Positions 50,838 through 60,244 of a stretch of 64,000 bases of DNA are shown one piece after another; positions within the stretch are counted from its first letter, which is position 1, and every line of letters starts with the position of its first letter. The position numbers and the translations under genes are program-made. Location of the stretch: positions 3,224,001 through 3,288,000 of the forward strand of contig NZ_CP126279.1 in NCBI RefSeq assembly GCF_003234815.2, given 5' to 3'. The notes under the pieces were generated by a model. It was not told the DNA's origin. It did not search any database and was given only the letters and a program-made list of their open reading frames with translations. The DNA comes from Curtobacterium sp. MCBD17_035 (GTDB lineage: Bacteria > Actinomycetota > Actinomycetes > Actinomycetales > Microbacteriaceae).

Positions 50838-51779
50838 TCAGTCGCGCTCGCGGAGCGCCCAGAACTGGAACGCGGTCACCGCACCCGTCACGACGACGAG
50901 CGCGATGGACTCCGCGGTCGCCGCGCCGAGCTGGAGGTTCACGAACCCGCGGTCGTAGATGTAGTTGACGATCGTGGTCGTCGCCGTGCCCGGCCCGCCC
51001 TGGGTCAGGATGAAGAACTGGTTGAACGCGAGCAGCGAGCCGATCACCGAGATGATGACGCTGAGCGCGAGCGTGGACCGGATCATCGGCATGGTGATGA
51101 GCCGCTCCTGCTGCCACCAGGACGCCCCCTCGAGAGCGGCCGACTCGTAGACCTCGTCGGGGATGCCCTGCATGGCCGACATGATGAGCACCATCGTCAG
51201 CCCGGACACGGCCCAGACGACGAGCACGCAGATGAGCAACGTGGCGAGCGGCGCGTTGACGAGCCAGGCGGTCGTCCCGTCGGTGACGTGGAGCGCCTTG
51301 AGGACCAGGTTGACGGCGCCCGAGTTCGGCTGCGCCTCGAGGACGAGCATGAAGCTCAGGGTGGTCAGGCCCACGACGTACGGCAGGAAGAAGATCGTCC
51401 GGAGCACGGTGGACCCCTTGCGCCGCGCCCGGATGAGCACCGCGAGGAAGTACCCGAGCGCCAGGATCGGCACCGTCACGATCGCGGTGTACAGCAGCGT
51501 GTAGCCGATCGCGTGGACGAACGCCGGGTCCTGGAACAGGTTGGCGTAGTTCTCGAGCCCGATGAACCGGTAGGCGCCGATGAGCGGCCAGTTCGTCAAC
51601 GAGATGTAGGCCGCGAAGACGAGCGGGACGAGCACGAACACGCCGACGAACAGCATCGCGGGCGTGACGAGCGCGAGCCCGGCGGCCGGTGGATGGGTGA
51701 GCGAGTTCCGGGGACGGGGACTCCGTCGCTCCGTCCGCTGCGACACCGGGACCCGTCGGGTCCCTGTCAGTGACGACAT
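50838..51779 (-). CDS. Sugar ABC transporter permease (MalF-like)
   Basis: 313 residues. Six helices. The EAA loop is AMQGIPDEVYESAALEGASWWQQERLITMPMI, with the typical PGTATTTIVNYIY segment near the C-terminus. The start at 51779 follows a structured spacer of about 100 bases after the binding-protein gene, whose long stem (gtgaccgc at 51800 with gcggtcac at 51852) may set relative expression. Confidence 0.94.
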   Translation of the reverse strand: MSSLTGTRRVPVSQRTERRSPRPRNSLTHPPAAGLALVTPAMLFVGVFVLVPLVFAAYISLTNWPLIGAYRFIGLENYANLFQDPAFVHAIGYTLLYTAIVTVPILALGYFLAVLIRARRKGSTVLRTIFFLPYVVGLTTLSFMLVLEAQPNSGAVNLVLKALHVTDGTTAWLVNAPLATLLICVLVVWAVSGLTMVLIMSAMQGIPDEVYESAALEGASWWQQERLITMPMIRSTLALSVIISVIGSLLAFNQFFILTQGGPGTATTTIVNYIYDRGFVNLQLGAATAESIALVVVTGAVTAFQFWALRERD

Positions 51780-51880
51780 CGTTGCACCTCTCTGTGCTGG
51801 TGACCGCGGCGCGGTCGGACGACCGCTGTACGGTCCTGGGTCGACCGCTCGGCGGTCACGGATGGTGTCTGCGTGCGGGG

Positions 51881-53188
51881 TCAGGCCTGGGCCTGGTCGA
51901 GGATCCGGTCGTACTCGGGCGCCGCGGCCCGTAGTGCCTGCTGCACCCCGGCGCCGAACACCGCGGTGCGGAACATCGTGAAGAACGGTGCCGAGGGCTG
52001 GTTCACGAGCAGGTTGTACGCCAGGGTCTGCGGCGCGTAGCCCTTGTCGAGGTTGTCGAGCGGGCGCGAGGCGAGCGGGAACTTCCGCCGGTACTCGGCG
52101 GTCGCCGCGTCCCCCCGGGTGGGGAAGTACCCGCCGGTGGGCAGGTTCTGCTGCGGCTTGAGCGAGTTGGCGTACTGCATGAACGCCCACCCGCCGTTCG
52201 GGTTCGGCGCACCGTTCGGGATGCACATGTTGTCACCGCCGTCGAAGAACGCGCGGCCACCGGTGGGCCCGGGGATGAGCGCGGTCGCCATCTTCTTCTG
52301 CATGCTCTTCGTCGAGGCGTTCCAGGTGCTGCCGTAGTTCGTCGGCATGATGCCCACGGTCCCCGCGCGGAAGTCCGCACCCCAGGTCGTGCCCGCGTCC
52401 GAGAACGCGTTGCGGGACATGAGGCCGTCCTTCCACAGCTGACGGTAGAACTCGAGCGTCTGTTCGAGCCCGTCGTTCCCGGTGATGTGGCCGTGCTGCT
52501 TGCCGACCGCGCCGAGCATCATGTCGGTGCCCGTCGCCCAGATGTGCGGCTGGACGACGAAGCCGAGGATGCCGGGGGAGTTCCCGGCGATCGACCACCC
52601 GTAGACGTCGTCACCGAGTGCCCGGATCTTCTTCGCCGCGTCGAGGAGCCCGTCGAAGTCCTTCGTGCTCTCGGTCGGGTCGAGGCCGGCCCGGTCGAAC
52701 AGCTCGGTGTTGAGGTACAGCATCGAGTTGTCCGCCAGGTACGGCAGGCCGTAGTACCTGCCGCCACGCTCGAGCAGGTGCAGGTGCCCGGTCGACAACT
52801 GGTCGAAGTAGTCGAGCCCCTTGACCGCCGAGGTGAGGTCGGCGAACGCGTCGCGGAAGATGAACAGCATCGAGTTGATGTCGTCCACGTCGACCACGTC
52901 CGGCGGCTCGCCACCACGGATGGCGGTGGCGAGCTTCGTGACGTACTGCGCGTCGGGGACCGGCGTCAGGTCGACATGGAGGTCCGGGTGGTCACGGTTG
53001 AAGTCGGCGACCGTGGCCGTGAGCCCGGCCTGGGTGGCGGCACGGCACCACACCTGCACGGTGCCGGTCGCCTTGCCACCGAAGCCGGCGTCCGAGGAGC
53101 TGATCGCGGGGAGTGATCCGGAGCACCCGGCGAGCGCGAACGCCGCGCCGCCGAGCACCGACCCCGCCAGGAACGTCCTGCGGTCCAT
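51881..53188 (-). CDS. Sugar ABC transporter substrate-binding lipoprotein
   Basis: 435 residues. The signal peptide carries an Arg-Arg pair (MDRRTFLAG) and ends in the lipobox LAGC at residue 22, so Tat-dependent export with lipid anchoring is likely. The mature part is family-1 binding protein (VQVWCRAATQAGL ... DHPDLHVDLTPVP). It starts 3 bases after the GH127 stop. Probably binds arabino-oligosaccharides or a related sugar. Confidence 0.92.
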   Translation of the reverse strand: MDRRTFLAGSVLGGAAFALAGCSGSLPAISSSDAGFGGKATGTVQVWCRAATQAGLTATVADFNRDHPDLHVDLTPVPDAQYVTKLATAIRGGEPPDVVDVDDINSMLFIFRDAFADLTSAVKGLDYFDQLSTGHLHLLERGGRYYGLPYLADNSMLYLNTELFDRAGLDPTESTKDFDGLLDAAKKIRALGDDVYGWSIAGNSPGILGFVVQPHIWATGTDMMLGAVGKQHGHITGNDGLEQTLEFYRQLWKDGLMSRNAFSDAGTTWGADFRAGTVGIMPTNYGSTWNASTKSMQKKMATALIPGPTGGRAFFDGGDNMCIPNGAPNPNGGWAFMQYANSLKPQQNLPTGGYFPTRGDAATAEYRRKFPLASRPLDNLDKGYAPQTLAYNLLVNQPSAPFFTMFRTAVFGAGVQQALRAAAPEYDRILDQAQA

Positions 53189-53191
53189 GGG

Positions 53192-55153
53192 TCACCGGGC
53201 CTGGGGGAGCCAGACGCGCATCGCGTCGACGCCGCGGTTGGCCCAGGCGTAGTACGGGATCGCGGTGATGGTGACGGCCTGGAGGGCCGGGGCCGGCTCC
53301 GCCACGGCGGTCGCGCCTCCACCGATCCGCCGGTACGGCCACGCGGCTTCGGCGTGCTCGGCCGGGGCCTGCCCCTGCAGGTGCAGGACGGTGATGCCGT
53401 CGAGGAGGTCGGCGCGGTACTCGGCGTCGATCGCGGCATCGACGTCGACGAGCACGTCGTCCACGCGGAACCCGTCCTGGTCGGCCTGCTCGACCGCGAA
53501 CACGAGCGGACCGCGCTCGATCGCGACCTGCCCGCGGCTCGCGTCGATGCGGGCGTCGGCCTCGTAGAGGTGCACGGACATGTCGAACGTGACCGTGACC
53601 TCGTCGCCGACCGCGAACTCCCGGGTGACGCGGACCGGCTGACCGGCCTGCACGCCCTCGACCGCTTCGCCGCCGACCGTGACCGTCGTCGCGTCGGACC
53701 AGTCCGGCACGCGCAGGTCGAGGGACCACTCGCCCGTGCTCTCGGTCACCGTGACGGTCACCGTGCCGTCCCACGGGTAGGTGGTCTCGACGTGGACGGC
53801 ACCGCGCTCCCCCGCGTAGTCGCCCGTGGCGTACTGGTGCAGCTGGAGGCCCTCACCGCTCTGGGTGGCGACGTAGCCGTCCAGGCTCGCGAACGTCCGC
53901 ATGATGTTCGGCGGGCAGCACGCGCAGTCGAACCAGCCGCGGCGGCCGTGCGCCGGGGACCGGTTCTCGTCCTGGTGTGCCCGGTCGCGGAGCTGGAGCG
54001 GGTTGACGTAGAAGTACTCGGTCCCGGCGAGCGAGACCCCGGCGATGAACGCGTTGTACAGGAGGCGCTCGATGGCGTCCGCGTACACGGGCTTGCCGGT
54101 CGCGAGCAGCAGCCGCCACGCCCACTGGACACCGCCGATGGCCGCGCAGGTCTCGGAGTACCCGCGGTCGGTGGGGAGCTCGTACGGGTCGCCGAACGCC
54201 TCCATGTCCCAGCGGGACCCGAGGCCGCCCGTGATGTACGCCTTCGTCGCCATCATCGAGGCGAACTGCCGCTCGCTCGCCTCGATGAGCTCGGTGTCAC
54301 CGGTCTCGATCGCGACGTCGACGGCACCCGACGCCAGGTACACGGCGCGGACCGCGTGGCCCTCGACCGTCTCGGCCTCGCGCACCGGCACCCGGTCCGA
54401 GAAGTACGTCGGCTCCTTGCCGTAGCGCTCGATGAGGCCGTGGCCGCGGGCGTCGACGAAGTAGTGGGCCAGGTCGAGGTACTCACGGCGGCCCGTCTCG
54501 CGGTAGAGCTCGACGAGGCCCATCTCGACGACCGGGTGGCCGTCGACGTCGTGGCGCTTGTCCTCGCCGAACGTGCGGACGAGGTGGTCGGCGAGCTTGA
54601 TCGCGACGTCGAGCAGGGCGGTGTCACCGGTCGCCCGCGACTGCGCCACGGCAGCCTGGAACAGGTGGCCCGCGCAGTACATCTCGTGGCTCCACGGGAG
54701 GTCGTGGTAGCGACCCTGGTCGTGGTACCGGACCTGCTGGACCGAGTCGATGTAGCCGTCCTCCGCCTGCGCGCGGGCGACCAGGTCGGTCACCTGCCGC
54801 TGGAGCTCGAGGAGGTCGTCGGCGGGCTGCCGGCCGTACTCCCAGGCGACGGCCTCGAGCCACTTGTAGACGTCGGAGTCCATGAAGATCGGTCCGACGG
54901 CCTCGCCCTCCTCGACGCCGGCGGCGATGCGGAGGTTGCGGAAGTTCCCGGCGGTCTCGAGCTGCTCGTACCCGGAGCGGATCGCGTCGCGTCCGTTGCG
55001 GTCCTGGCGGAGGGCCCAGAAGCCCCCGGTGATCCGCGCGGCGTCGGGCGCGAGGGGGCGGAGCGCGACCCGGGCCTCCCCGGAGGGGCGGACGGGTTCG
55101 GCGGTCCGCGGCTGGCCGGCGGTGCCGACGGCGGACGGTGCGGTTGCGGTCAT
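53192..55153 (-). CDS. Glycoside hydrolase family 127 (beta-L-arabinofuranosidase type)
   Basis: 653 residues, cytoplasmic, no signal. GH127 enzymes release beta-L-arabinofuranose by a Cys-nucleophile, zinc-dependent mechanism. The three Cys positions are present: one near residue 335 in ETCAAIGG and the pair near 410 in CACCPPN. N-terminal (alpha/alpha) barrel about 40-430, C-terminal beta domains after. First gene of a four-gene operon with the importer. An imperfect operator lies upstream. Confidence 0.93.
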   Translation of the reverse strand: MTATAPSAVGTAGQPRTAEPVRPSGEARVALRPLAPDAARITGGFWALRQDRNGRDAIRSGYEQLETAGNFRNLRIAAGVEEGEAVGPIFMDSDVYKWLEAVAWEYGRQPADDLLELQRQVTDLVARAQAEDGYIDSVQQVRYHDQGRYHDLPWSHEMYCAGHLFQAAVAQSRATGDTALLDVAIKLADHLVRTFGEDKRHDVDGHPVVEMGLVELYRETGRREYLDLAHYFVDARGHGLIERYGKEPTYFSDRVPVREAETVEGHAVRAVYLASGAVDVAIETGDTELIEASERQFASMMATKAYITGGLGSRWDMEAFGDPYELPTDRGYSETCAAIGGVQWAWRLLLATGKPVYADAIERLLYNAFIAGVSLAGTEYFYVNPLQLRDRAHQDENRSPAHGRRGWFDCACCPPNIMRTFASLDGYVATQSGEGLQLHQYATGDYAGERGAVHVETTYPWDGTVTVTVTESTGEWSLDLRVPDWSDATTVTVGGEAVEGVQAGQPVRVTREFAVGDEVTVTFDMSVHLYEADARIDASRGQVAIERGPLVFAVEQADQDGFRVDDVLVDVDAAIDAEYRADLLDGITVLHLQGQAPAEHAEAAWPYRRIGGGATAVAEPAPALQAVTITAIPYYAWANRGVDAMRVWLPQAR

Positions 55154-55258
55154 GGTGCGTGACTCCCCGATGTGGAGGGACAGGCGACGCCGACGTGGAG
55201 GCGACGCTGCCCCGGGCAACTTCCCGGTGTCACCGCGGCGATCGTGCCTCGGCAAAAC

Positions 55259-55274
55259 CAGAAAACGGTTTCTG
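55259..55274. promoter_or_regulatory. LacI-type operator between GH127 operon and its regulator
   Basis: cagaaaacggtttctg is a 16-base inverted repeat with central CG and one mismatched pair. It lies 106 bases before GH127 and 143 before the divergent LacI gene, within an AT-richer stretch. Probable binding site of that LacI protein. Confidence 0.65.
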
Positions 55275-55416
55275 CGGTCACAGTAGGACCGTTGTGCCGC
55301 GCTGCGCAAGCCTGTTTCCGTGAGGGTTCTATGATGACGAGGATCCGGTCGGGGCCGAGCGCTCCGACCGACCGGGGACCGGACGACCCCGGCGTGCGGA
55401 CGGAGAGGACGACGCC

Positions 55417-56433
55417 GTGACGAGCGAGACGACCAGCCGCGCGAGCGGAGCCGGCACCGTGCGCATCACCGACGTGGCCGCGCTGGCCGGGGTGTCGATC
55501 GGGACGGCCTCGAAGGCGCTCAACGACACCGGTCAGCTCCGACAGGAGACCCGCGAGCGCGTGCGAGCCGCCGCCGCGAAACTCGGGTTCGTCGTCGACG
55601 CCCGCGGCCGTGCCCTGTCGTCGGGCCGGAGCTACACGGTCGGCATGATCACGACGGACTCGTTCGGCCGCTTCAGCATCCCGGTGATGCTCGGCGCCGA
55701 GGACGTCCTGAGCGCCGGGCAGATGGCCGTGCTCATGTGCGACACCCGGGACGACATCGTCCGCGAGAACCACTACGTGCGGTCCCTGTCGTCCCGCCGC
55801 GTCGACGGTGTCATCGTCACCGGACGGAGCGCCGAGGCCAGACCCCCGATCCGCGTCGACATGCCCGTCGTCTACGCGTTCACGCCCTCGACCAGTCCGG
55901 ACGACGTCTCGATCACCCTCGACGACGCCGCGGGTGCGGCACTGCTCGCGGACCACCTCGTCGCGATCGGCCGCCGTCGCGTCGCGTACGTCACCGGCCC
56001 GCAGCACCACTCGGCGGCCCACCGACGCGCGGAGTCCGCACAGGCCCGGCTCGGGGACCGCCTCGTCGGGCAACCGCTCTACGGCGAGTGGTCCGAGCGC
56101 TGGGGCCGTCAGGCCGTCGACCTGCTCGTGCACGGTGGCGCCGACCTCGACGCGATCGCCTGCGGGAGCGACCAGATCGCCCGCGGCGTGTGCGACCGCC
56201 TCCGGGAACTCGGACGCTCGGTGCCCCACGACGTCGCGGTGACCGGCTTCGACGACTGGGACGTCATGGCCCTCGCGAGCCGACCGCCCCTGACCACCGT
56301 CAACCTGCGGCTCGAGGAGCTCGGTCGGCAGGCCGGACGCGCGCTCCTCGCGCTCATCGACGGCGACACACCGGAACGACGGCTCGCCGTGCAGCCGACC
56401 CTGGTGATCCGCGAGTCGACCGTCGGCGGCTGA
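55417..56433 (+). CDS. LacI-family transcriptional regulator of the GH127 operon
   Basis: 338 residues. N-terminal LacI helix-turn-helix (RITDVAALAGVSIGTASKALNDTG), hinge (RGRALSSGRSYTVGMI) and a PBP-like effector domain. It diverges from the GH127/ABC operon across a 263-base region with an inverted repeat. Likely represses both directions and responds to an arabinose-containing sugar; the ligand is inference. GTG start. Confidence 0.9.
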   Translation: MTSETTSRASGAGTVRITDVAALAGVSIGTASKALNDTGQLRQETRERVRAAAAKLGFVVDARGRALSSGRSYTVGMITTDSFGRFSIPVMLGAEDVLSAGQMAVLMCDTRDDIVRENHYVRSLSSRRVDGVIVTGRSAEARPPIRVDMPVVYAFTPSTSPDDVSITLDDAAGAALLADHLVAIGRRRVAYVTGPQHHSAAHRRAESAQARLGDRLVGQPLYGEWSERWGRQAVDLLVHGGADLDAIACGSDQIARGVCDRLRELGRSVPHDVAVTGFDDWDVMALASRPPLTTVNLRLEELGRQAGRALLALIDGDTPERRLAVQPTLVIRESTVGG

Positions 56434-56566
56434 CCCCGTCGCTGCGGGCGATGACGGAGGTGAACCGGAGGCGGCAGGAGGCGCACCACTCGTGGTCGCG
56501 TGCCCCCGGGCGGACCGCGGTGCCGGTGGGATGACCGGGCCGACGCCCGGCGCCACCGGAGGAACC

Positions 56567-57448
56567 ATGCAGATCATCGCCCTCATGACCGTCAAGGACG
56601 AGGTCGACATCGTCGGCGACGTCCTCCGCGCCGCAGCCACGTGGGCCGACGCGATCCACGTCATGGACAACGGCAGCACGGACGGCACCTGGGAGGCCGT
56701 GCTCGCCCTGGCGGACGAGCTCGAGCCCGTCGTCGTGTGGGGGCGGTTCCTCGGCACCTACCGTGACTGGCTCCGGCAGTGGCTCTACACCGAGGCCGTG
56801 GCGCGCGCCGAGCCGGGCGACTGGTGGTGCCGGCTCGACGCCGACGAGTTCTACGTCGACGACCCGCGGACGTTCCTCCGTGCCGTCGAGCCCACCGCCG
56901 ACCACGTGATGAGCGCGTCGTTCCAGCACTACCTGACCGAGGACGACCACGCGCGGCTCGTCCGCGACGGCGATGCCGGGGCGTCCTGGCGGGACGTCCG
57001 GTGGTTCACGTGCAACCACTCCGAGGTGCGGTTCGTCCGGCACACCCCCACCACGACCTGGCCCGCCGGGTCGGAGTGGCCGCTCGACCTCCGACGACCG
57101 GCACGCGCGCGGATCCGCCTGCACCACTACCAGTACCGGTCGCTGCACCAGGCCGGGCACCGGGCGATGGTCCGCTCGACGGGCGTGGACCCGGCGGCCT
57201 TCGGGCACGAACGAGAGGACGACGACGCCTGGTACCGGACCCGGGGCCTGACGCCGCCGGCGCGGACCGACCTGCGCGCCGCCCACGTGGTCCCCGTCGC
57301 GCAGCTGACGCTGTCGGAGGCGTTGCCCCCGCACGCCCGCCGGGCGCCTCGCGTGCGCGGTGGGCTCCGACGTCGCACCCTCCGCCTGCTGCTCCGCGGC
57401 TGGCTGTGGGCGTCTCGACCGGTCCTCCGGCGGATCGCCGCCGTGTGA
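56567..57448 (+). CDS. Glycosyltransferase family 2-like protein
   Basis: 293 residues. GT-A features: VKDEVDIVGDVLRAA at the N-terminus, MDNGSTDGTWE for the nucleotide, and the metal-binding DxD in WWCRLDADEFY near residue 93. The C-terminal part is basic with no membrane helix. It resembles small actinobacterial GT2 proteins of unknown acceptor. ATG chosen because of GGAGGAA just before it. Confidence 0.82.
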   Translation: MQIIALMTVKDEVDIVGDVLRAAATWADAIHVMDNGSTDGTWEAVLALADELEPVVVWGRFLGTYRDWLRQWLYTEAVARAEPGDWWCRLDADEFYVDDPRTFLRAVEPTADHVMSASFQHYLTEDDHARLVRDGDAGASWRDVRWFTCNHSEVRFVRHTPTTTWPAGSEWPLDLRRPARARIRLHHYQYRSLHQAGHRAMVRSTGVDPAAFGHEREDDDAWYRTRGLTPPARTDLRAAHVVPVAQLTLSEALPPHARRAPRVRGGLRRRTLRLLLRGWLWASRPVLRRIAAV

Positions 57449-57454
57449 GCGTCG

Positions 57455-58183
57455 TCAGGAGCCGTCCGGCACGAGCCGCGCCGCCACGACGGCGTTGCGG
57501 GTCGCGGCGCTCCCGTCCGGGCTCGGCAGGCACGTGACGACGAGCAACCGCCCGGGCTCGTCGCTCCACAGTGCATCGGCGGCGAGTCCCGACTTCCGCA
57601 CCGTGCGCGAGGCCTCCACCCGGTACCGGTGGTCGCCCACACGGACCTCGTCACCGGCGCGCACGCGCACGGTGCCGTCCTGGCGGACGATCGCGTTGCC
57701 CGGCGCGCGACCCCCGCCACCGAGCGCGTGCATGACGAGCACGACCGTCCCTCGTTCGGCGTCCTCGACGGGCCTCCCCCGGTCCCGCACCCAGTAGGCG
57801 GACCGGAAGCCGGGAGGCACGACCAGGCCGTCCACCGCGCTCACGGCGCCGACGGGCACGTCGAGGCCGACCGCGGGAACCCGGAGCCGCACGCCGATCG
57901 AGGCCTCGGCCGACGCGGCCGGGAGCGGCGAGGCCCCGGGGTCCGCACGGACCGGCCGTCCGTCGAGGTCCCGCCCCTTGACCGGCCCGGTCGAGGCCGG
58001 ATCCGAGGCCGAGCTCGATGCGGACGGACCTGCGGCACCCGCGCCGGGTGACCCGAAGAGGGCCGCGAGGCACCCACCGGCCACGATGACGGATGCCGTC
58101 GGCAGGACGACGCGGAGGGGCAGGATCGTCCGCGGTCGAGGCGGGACCGGCGGTGGCGGCGGCGCGTCCGTGCCGGCGGTCAT
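57455..58183 (-). CDS. Class F-like sortase
   Basis: 242 residues; membrane-bound transpeptidase that joins surface proteins to the cell wall. A Pro-rich cytoplasmic start, one membrane helix (about 24-47), a Ser/Ala-rich stretch, then the sortase barrel. The catalytic triad is visible: His in VMHALGG, Cys in VVTCLPS and Arg in ATRNAVV. It overlaps the upstream surface-protein gene by 4 bases, so that protein is the probable dedicated substrate. Confidence 0.88.
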   Translation of the reverse strand: MTAGTDAPPPPPVPPRPRTILPLRVVLPTASVIVAGGCLAALFGSPGAGAAGPSASSSASDPASTGPVKGRDLDGRPVRADPGASPLPAASAEASIGVRLRVPAVGLDVPVGAVSAVDGLVVPPGFRSAYWVRDRGRPVEDAERGTVVLVMHALGGGGRAPGNAIVRQDGTVRVRAGDEVRVGDHRYRVEASRTVRKSGLAADALWSDEPGRLLVVTCLPSPDGSAATRNAVVAARLVPDGS

Positions 58184-59652
58184 CGGCGGTGTCGAAGGGC
58201 CGAGCTGGCGATGGTCACCGCGACGAGGACGGCAGCGAGACCCATGGCACCCGCCGCGGTGCCAGCCGTGCTCACCCGGTCCCGTCCGGGCTGACCCGCG
58301 ACCGCGCCGCCCGTCTCGATGCGCGTGGCCGGCAGCGGTCGGGGGTCCGTGCCCTGGCCGGTGCCGGCACCCGACCCGCCGTCGCCGTCACCACCGCCGG
58401 AGCCCGTGGTCGTCCCGGTCCACCACGTCCGGTCGGAGGCGGTCGGCGCGAGCACCCCGACGAGTGGGGTCCGGTCGGTCCGGGCGGGCGTCCCCGTGGC
58501 CGACACCCCGCTCGCCGTCGTCCCCGCGGCGGCCCGGACGGTGCCGGTGCAGGCCACCGACGCCCCGGGTTCGAGCACGGGGACGGTGGCCGCCCCACCC
58601 GCGCAGGCCAGCCCCTGCCGGTCGACGTGTTCGTCCGTGACCCGGACGTCCGTCAGCACCGTGTTCCCGGTGTTCCGCACGGCGGTCTCGCGCCGGAGTC
58701 GCTGCCCTTCGGGCACCCGGGGACCCGGGGCCGCGTCGACGTCCCGCCCCTCGGTGCGTGTCGTGACGTCGAGCGCCGGCCGAGCCCCGTCCACCGGGAG
58801 CTGCATGCCCCAGAACAGCCCCGAGTTCGGGGTCGTGCCGGGCTCCGCACCCGTCGCCGTGACCGTCAGGTGGTCCACCGGGGTCGTCGTGCGGAACGTC
58901 TGCGTCACGCCGGTGTGCCATGCCGGGCAGGTCGCCGTGACGTCGTACCGTCCGGCCGCGGTGTCCTCGGTGACCGCCCCCGGACCGCCCGCACCGGTGT
59001 CGGCCTCGTAGCGGAGCCACCGCCCCGTCGGCCCGGCGAACCGCACGGACTCGCGGTCAGCGCTCCCGCAGATGTCGACGTCGTGGACGAACAGCACCGT
59101 GCCGGTCGGCAGGGCACCGCCGCGCAGCGACGAGAAGTCGAGCGTCCAGGTCCAGGTGCCCGGGTTCGCGGCGCTGACCCAGAGGTCCGAGTGGACCGTC
59201 CCGGTCGGCGGCTGTTCCTCGCCGCCGTCGAACACGCCGCCGGACGCCGGGGTGTGGACCGCGCTCCACCCGTCGGGAGCGCCGTCGGTCGTCATCGTGA
59301 ACCGTCCGGTCGCCGCGCTCGGCAGCACCGCACGACGGTCCGCGGCGGGCTCCCGGAACGCGAACTCGGACACGGAGTGGCCCGACGGTATCGCACTGGT
59401 CGGTCGGTCGGGGACCGCGGCGCCGTCCTGCGTGAGTAGCCGAGCGCCGACCACGCCCTCGGCGGTCAGCACGGGCGGCGGGTCGTCGATCCCGACTGCG
59501 GGCGTCAGCGGCACGGGTGCCGCGGCGGCGACGTCCGGCACCGCGATCGCGGCCACCGCGCCCACGAGCAGCGCGGCGCCGACCGCGCTGCGTCGGCGTC
59601 CCCGGGTCCGTCGTCGTACCGTCCGGTGTCGTCGCTGTGCCTGGCGCCCCAT
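58180..59652 (-). CDS. Secreted surface protein with C-terminal anchor, sortase partner
   Basis: 490 residues. Basic start and signal peptide to about residue 47 (ALLVGAVAAIAVPDVAAAA); a central beta-rich domain; a DUF11-like repeat at about 330-410 (RNTGNTVLTDVRVTDEHV); a Gly/Asp linker; LPATR at 440-444; a helix at about 466-486; and LRHRR at the end. This is the layout of a sortase substrate, but the motif is not LPxTG, and about 20 residues separate it from the helix. Starts with ATG at 59652 after GGAGGG. Confidence 0.78.
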   Translation of the reverse strand: MGRQAQRRHRTVRRRTRGRRRSAVGAALLVGAVAAIAVPDVAAAAPVPLTPAVGIDDPPPVLTAEGVVGARLLTQDGAAVPDRPTSAIPSGHSVSEFAFREPAADRRAVLPSAATGRFTMTTDGAPDGWSAVHTPASGGVFDGGEEQPPTGTVHSDLWVSAANPGTWTWTLDFSSLRGGALPTGTVLFVHDVDICGSADRESVRFAGPTGRWLRYEADTGAGGPGAVTEDTAAGRYDVTATCPAWHTGVTQTFRTTTPVDHLTVTATGAEPGTTPNSGLFWGMQLPVDGARPALDVTTRTEGRDVDAAPGPRVPEGQRLRRETAVRNTGNTVLTDVRVTDEHVDRQGLACAGGAATVPVLEPGASVACTGTVRAAAGTTASGVSATGTPARTDRTPLVGVLAPTASDRTWWTGTTTGSGGGDGDGGSGAGTGQGTDPRPLPATRIETGGAVAGQPGRDRVSTAGTAAGAMGLAAVLVAVTIASSALRHRR

Positions 59653-59836
59653 CTGCCCTCCACGTCGTGGTGCCGGGACCACGTGCGCGCTCCCGGACCG
59701 GGGGCTCACCGCCCCGAGCGCCGGAACGGTACCGCGGCGCAGCGCGGGCGGTCGCATTCCCGGGATGTCGTACTCCACCGCCGACGCGGGACCCGGAGTC
59801 AGGCCTCCACACCGGTGCGCCGCCGCGTGCTCGCCC

Positions 59837-59902
59837 ACCGCACGGCGGGCGCTCCCCCACCCCACGACGGGCGCTTCCCCACCGCACGACGGGCGCTCCC
59901 CC
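59837..59902. repeat. 22-bp minisatellite, three copies
   Basis: Units begin at 59837, 59859 and 59881 (cacgacgggcgct core). They lie in the gap between the surface-protein gene and the zinc-ribbon gene; no other gene is seen in 59653-59935. Confidence 0.85.
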
Positions 59903-59922
59903 AGCGCCGAGCCGGACCGGCG

Positions 59923-59928
59923 TAGCAT
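59923..59928 (+). promoter_or_regulatory. Leaderless -10 box of the zinc-ribbon gene
   Basis: TAGCAT lies exactly 7 bases before the GTG at 59936. Confidence 0.5.
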
Positions 59929-59935
59929 CCGCGGG

Positions 59936-60196
59936 GTGTTCCTCCTCCTCGGCTCCCGCACCACCCAGGCCGTCCTCAACCTCGTGGCGTTCGTGTGCGG
60001 GTACTGCGGCGTCCACGCCCAGCAGCGGGTGGTCAAGCGCTCGACGAAGCTGACGCTGTTCTTCGTGCCGCTGTTCCCGATCTCGACCTCGTACGTCAAC
60101 GAGTGCACGAACTGCGGTGCCGTGACGCGGATCACGGCGGCCCAGGCGCGGCACTCCCTCACGTGGAGCGCGGAGCAGGCGCGCAGCGTCCGCTGA
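59936..60196 (+). CDS. Small zinc-ribbon protein
   Basis: 86 residues. Two CxxC pairs (FVCGYCGV near residue 21 and NECTNCGAV near 57) would bind one zinc. Between them lies a basic hydrophobic stretch STKLTLFFVPLFPISTSY. This is a conserved small zinc-ribbon type (zf-like) of unknown role in actinobacteria. The GTG start is fixed by the leaderless promoter. Confidence 0.8.
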   Translation: MFLLLGSRTTQAVLNLVAFVCGYCGVHAQQRVVKRSTKLTLFFVPLFPISTSYVNECTNCGAVTRITAAQARHSLTWSAEQARSVR

Positions 60197-60244
60197 CCGG
60201 CGCTGGGGCCGGGGCGCGGGGCTGGGGCGCGGGAGGCAGCGCGC

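Noticed and set aside
47202-51773. Very long plus-strand open frame opposite isocitrate dehydrogenase and sugar permeases
   Set aside because: Arg/Asp/Gly/His-rich translation with no domain. It is the antisense shadow expected in very GC-rich DNA, and the minus-strand genes are clear family members.
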